From Nostoc sp. NMS9 (GTDB lineage Bacteria > Cyanobacteriota > Cyanobacteriia > Cyanobacteriales > Nostocaceae): DNA of 64,000 nucleotides. The stretch covers positions 46,097-110,096 of the forward strand of contig NZ_JABXKL010000002.1 in the NCBI RefSeq assembly GCF_017114995.1. Direction: 5' to 3'. The notes below the pieces were generated by a model. That model searched no databases and was not told where the DNA came from. It saw only the letters and a list, made by a program, of their open reading frames with translations. Position numbers and translations under genes: made by a program. This document shows, piece by piece, positions 63,723 through 64,000 of this stretch (the first letter of the stretch is position 1; each line of letters starts with the position of its first letter).

Positions 63723-64000
63723 ATGACAGTTAAAAGTCTGTTGCCACTAATAGCCGCCACACTTGTCTGTGGTGGTTCTGCTTTTGTGGAAGCGCGTCAA
63801 CCCAAACCTCCGGCGGCTGTTGTCAAACCAAAGGTTTCTCAACCCGTGCAGCCACAATGGAAGTTATTCACCGCTCCAGATGGGCGCTTTAGTATTTTGA
63901 TGCCGGGAAGCCCCAGCAGAAATACCGAATTCCAAAAAACTTACATGGGGGAAATTACCTTAGAAATATTTGTTGCTCAACCACCAAAACAGCAAGTAGC
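63723..64000 (+). CDS. Exported protein of unknown function, 5' part only
   Basis: The ATG at 63723 opens a frame that runs off the window. It begins with a signal peptide (LLPLIAATLVCGGSAFVEA) and a Pro/Val/Lys-rich spacer, then WKLFTAPDGRFSILMPGSPS, a phrase common in secreted cyanobacterial proteins of unknown role. It follows glucokinase by 45 bp. Confidence 0.7.
   Translation, partial: MTVKSLLPLIAATLVCGGSAFVEARQPKPPAAVVKPKVSQPVQPQWKLFTAPDGRFSILMPGSPSRNTEFQKTYMGEITLEIFVAQPPKQQV

Overview
The window is chromosomal DNA of a filamentous, probably Nostoc-like cyanobacterium. It carries beta-carboxysome (ccm) genes, NDH-1 CO2-uptake genes, many GCGATCGC (HIP1) octamers, short tandemly repeated repeats and the small palindromic repeats common in Nostocales, plus families that are essentially cyanobacterial (COP23, ssl1498-like, RTX phosphatases). 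The carboxysome plus ndhF/ndhD/cup arrangement resembles what I recall of the Anabaena/Nostoc PCC 7120 locus. I could not run any search.

Layout. (1) 1-1340: 5' part of a leftward DUF4347 gene, a short DUF4114 relic, a terminator and a dispersed repeat. (2) 1345-18384, all leftward: a hybrid NRPS-PKS cluster. In transcription order it encodes an A-PCP loading protein with a valine-like code, a KS-AT-ACP-aminotransferase protein, a cupin/JmjC-like oxygenase, a membrane acyltransferase, a C-A-PCP protein, and a terminal docking-C-A-PCP-TE protein. The terminal C and A domains have lost key residues. The logic predicts a small peptide with a valine-derived 3,4-diamino acid. (3) 18997-33471, leftward: a phosphorus-scavenging island of three very large secreted phosphatases with near-identical C-terminal RTX cassettes. 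They are a phosphodiesterase-type phosphatase, an alkaline phosphatase plus GDPD, and an EEP nuclease/phosphatase plus phytase. Two have a candidate 11-bp-phased Pho box upstream; a third box lies upstream of a small broken gene that precedes the third phosphatase.

(4) 33656-39180: a COP23 protein, a Uma2 nuclease, a tandem duplication of an ssl1498-like membrane protein with its own promoter and terminator, a pYEATS gene split into two overlapping frames, and a MuiA-family protein. (5) 39295-51207: the CO2-concentrating locus. A LysR regulator and ccmO, ccmN, ccmM, ccmL, ccmK1, ccmK2 run leftward. Across a 658-bp divergent spacer, ndhF, ndhD, cupB and a coupled 66-aa gene run rightward. CcmM has an internal Shine-Dalgarno plus GTG that would give the short, all-SSUL form. 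Together these supply bicarbonate (NDH-1/Cup) and fix it in carboxysomes.

(6) 51248-53048: a GNAT acetyltransferase, an unknown protein and a DUF6464-like protein. (7) 53340-59864: a branched-chain/neutral amino-acid ABC transporter (binding lipoprotein, livH, livM, livG, livF), interrupted by a Uma2 gene and a reversed Rpn/DUF4351-like gene. (8) 59898-64000: another Uma2 gene, a NucS-like nuclease, a histidine phosphatase, glucokinase, and the start of an exported protein cut by the window edge. I saw no rRNA, tRNA, CRISPR array or intact transposase.
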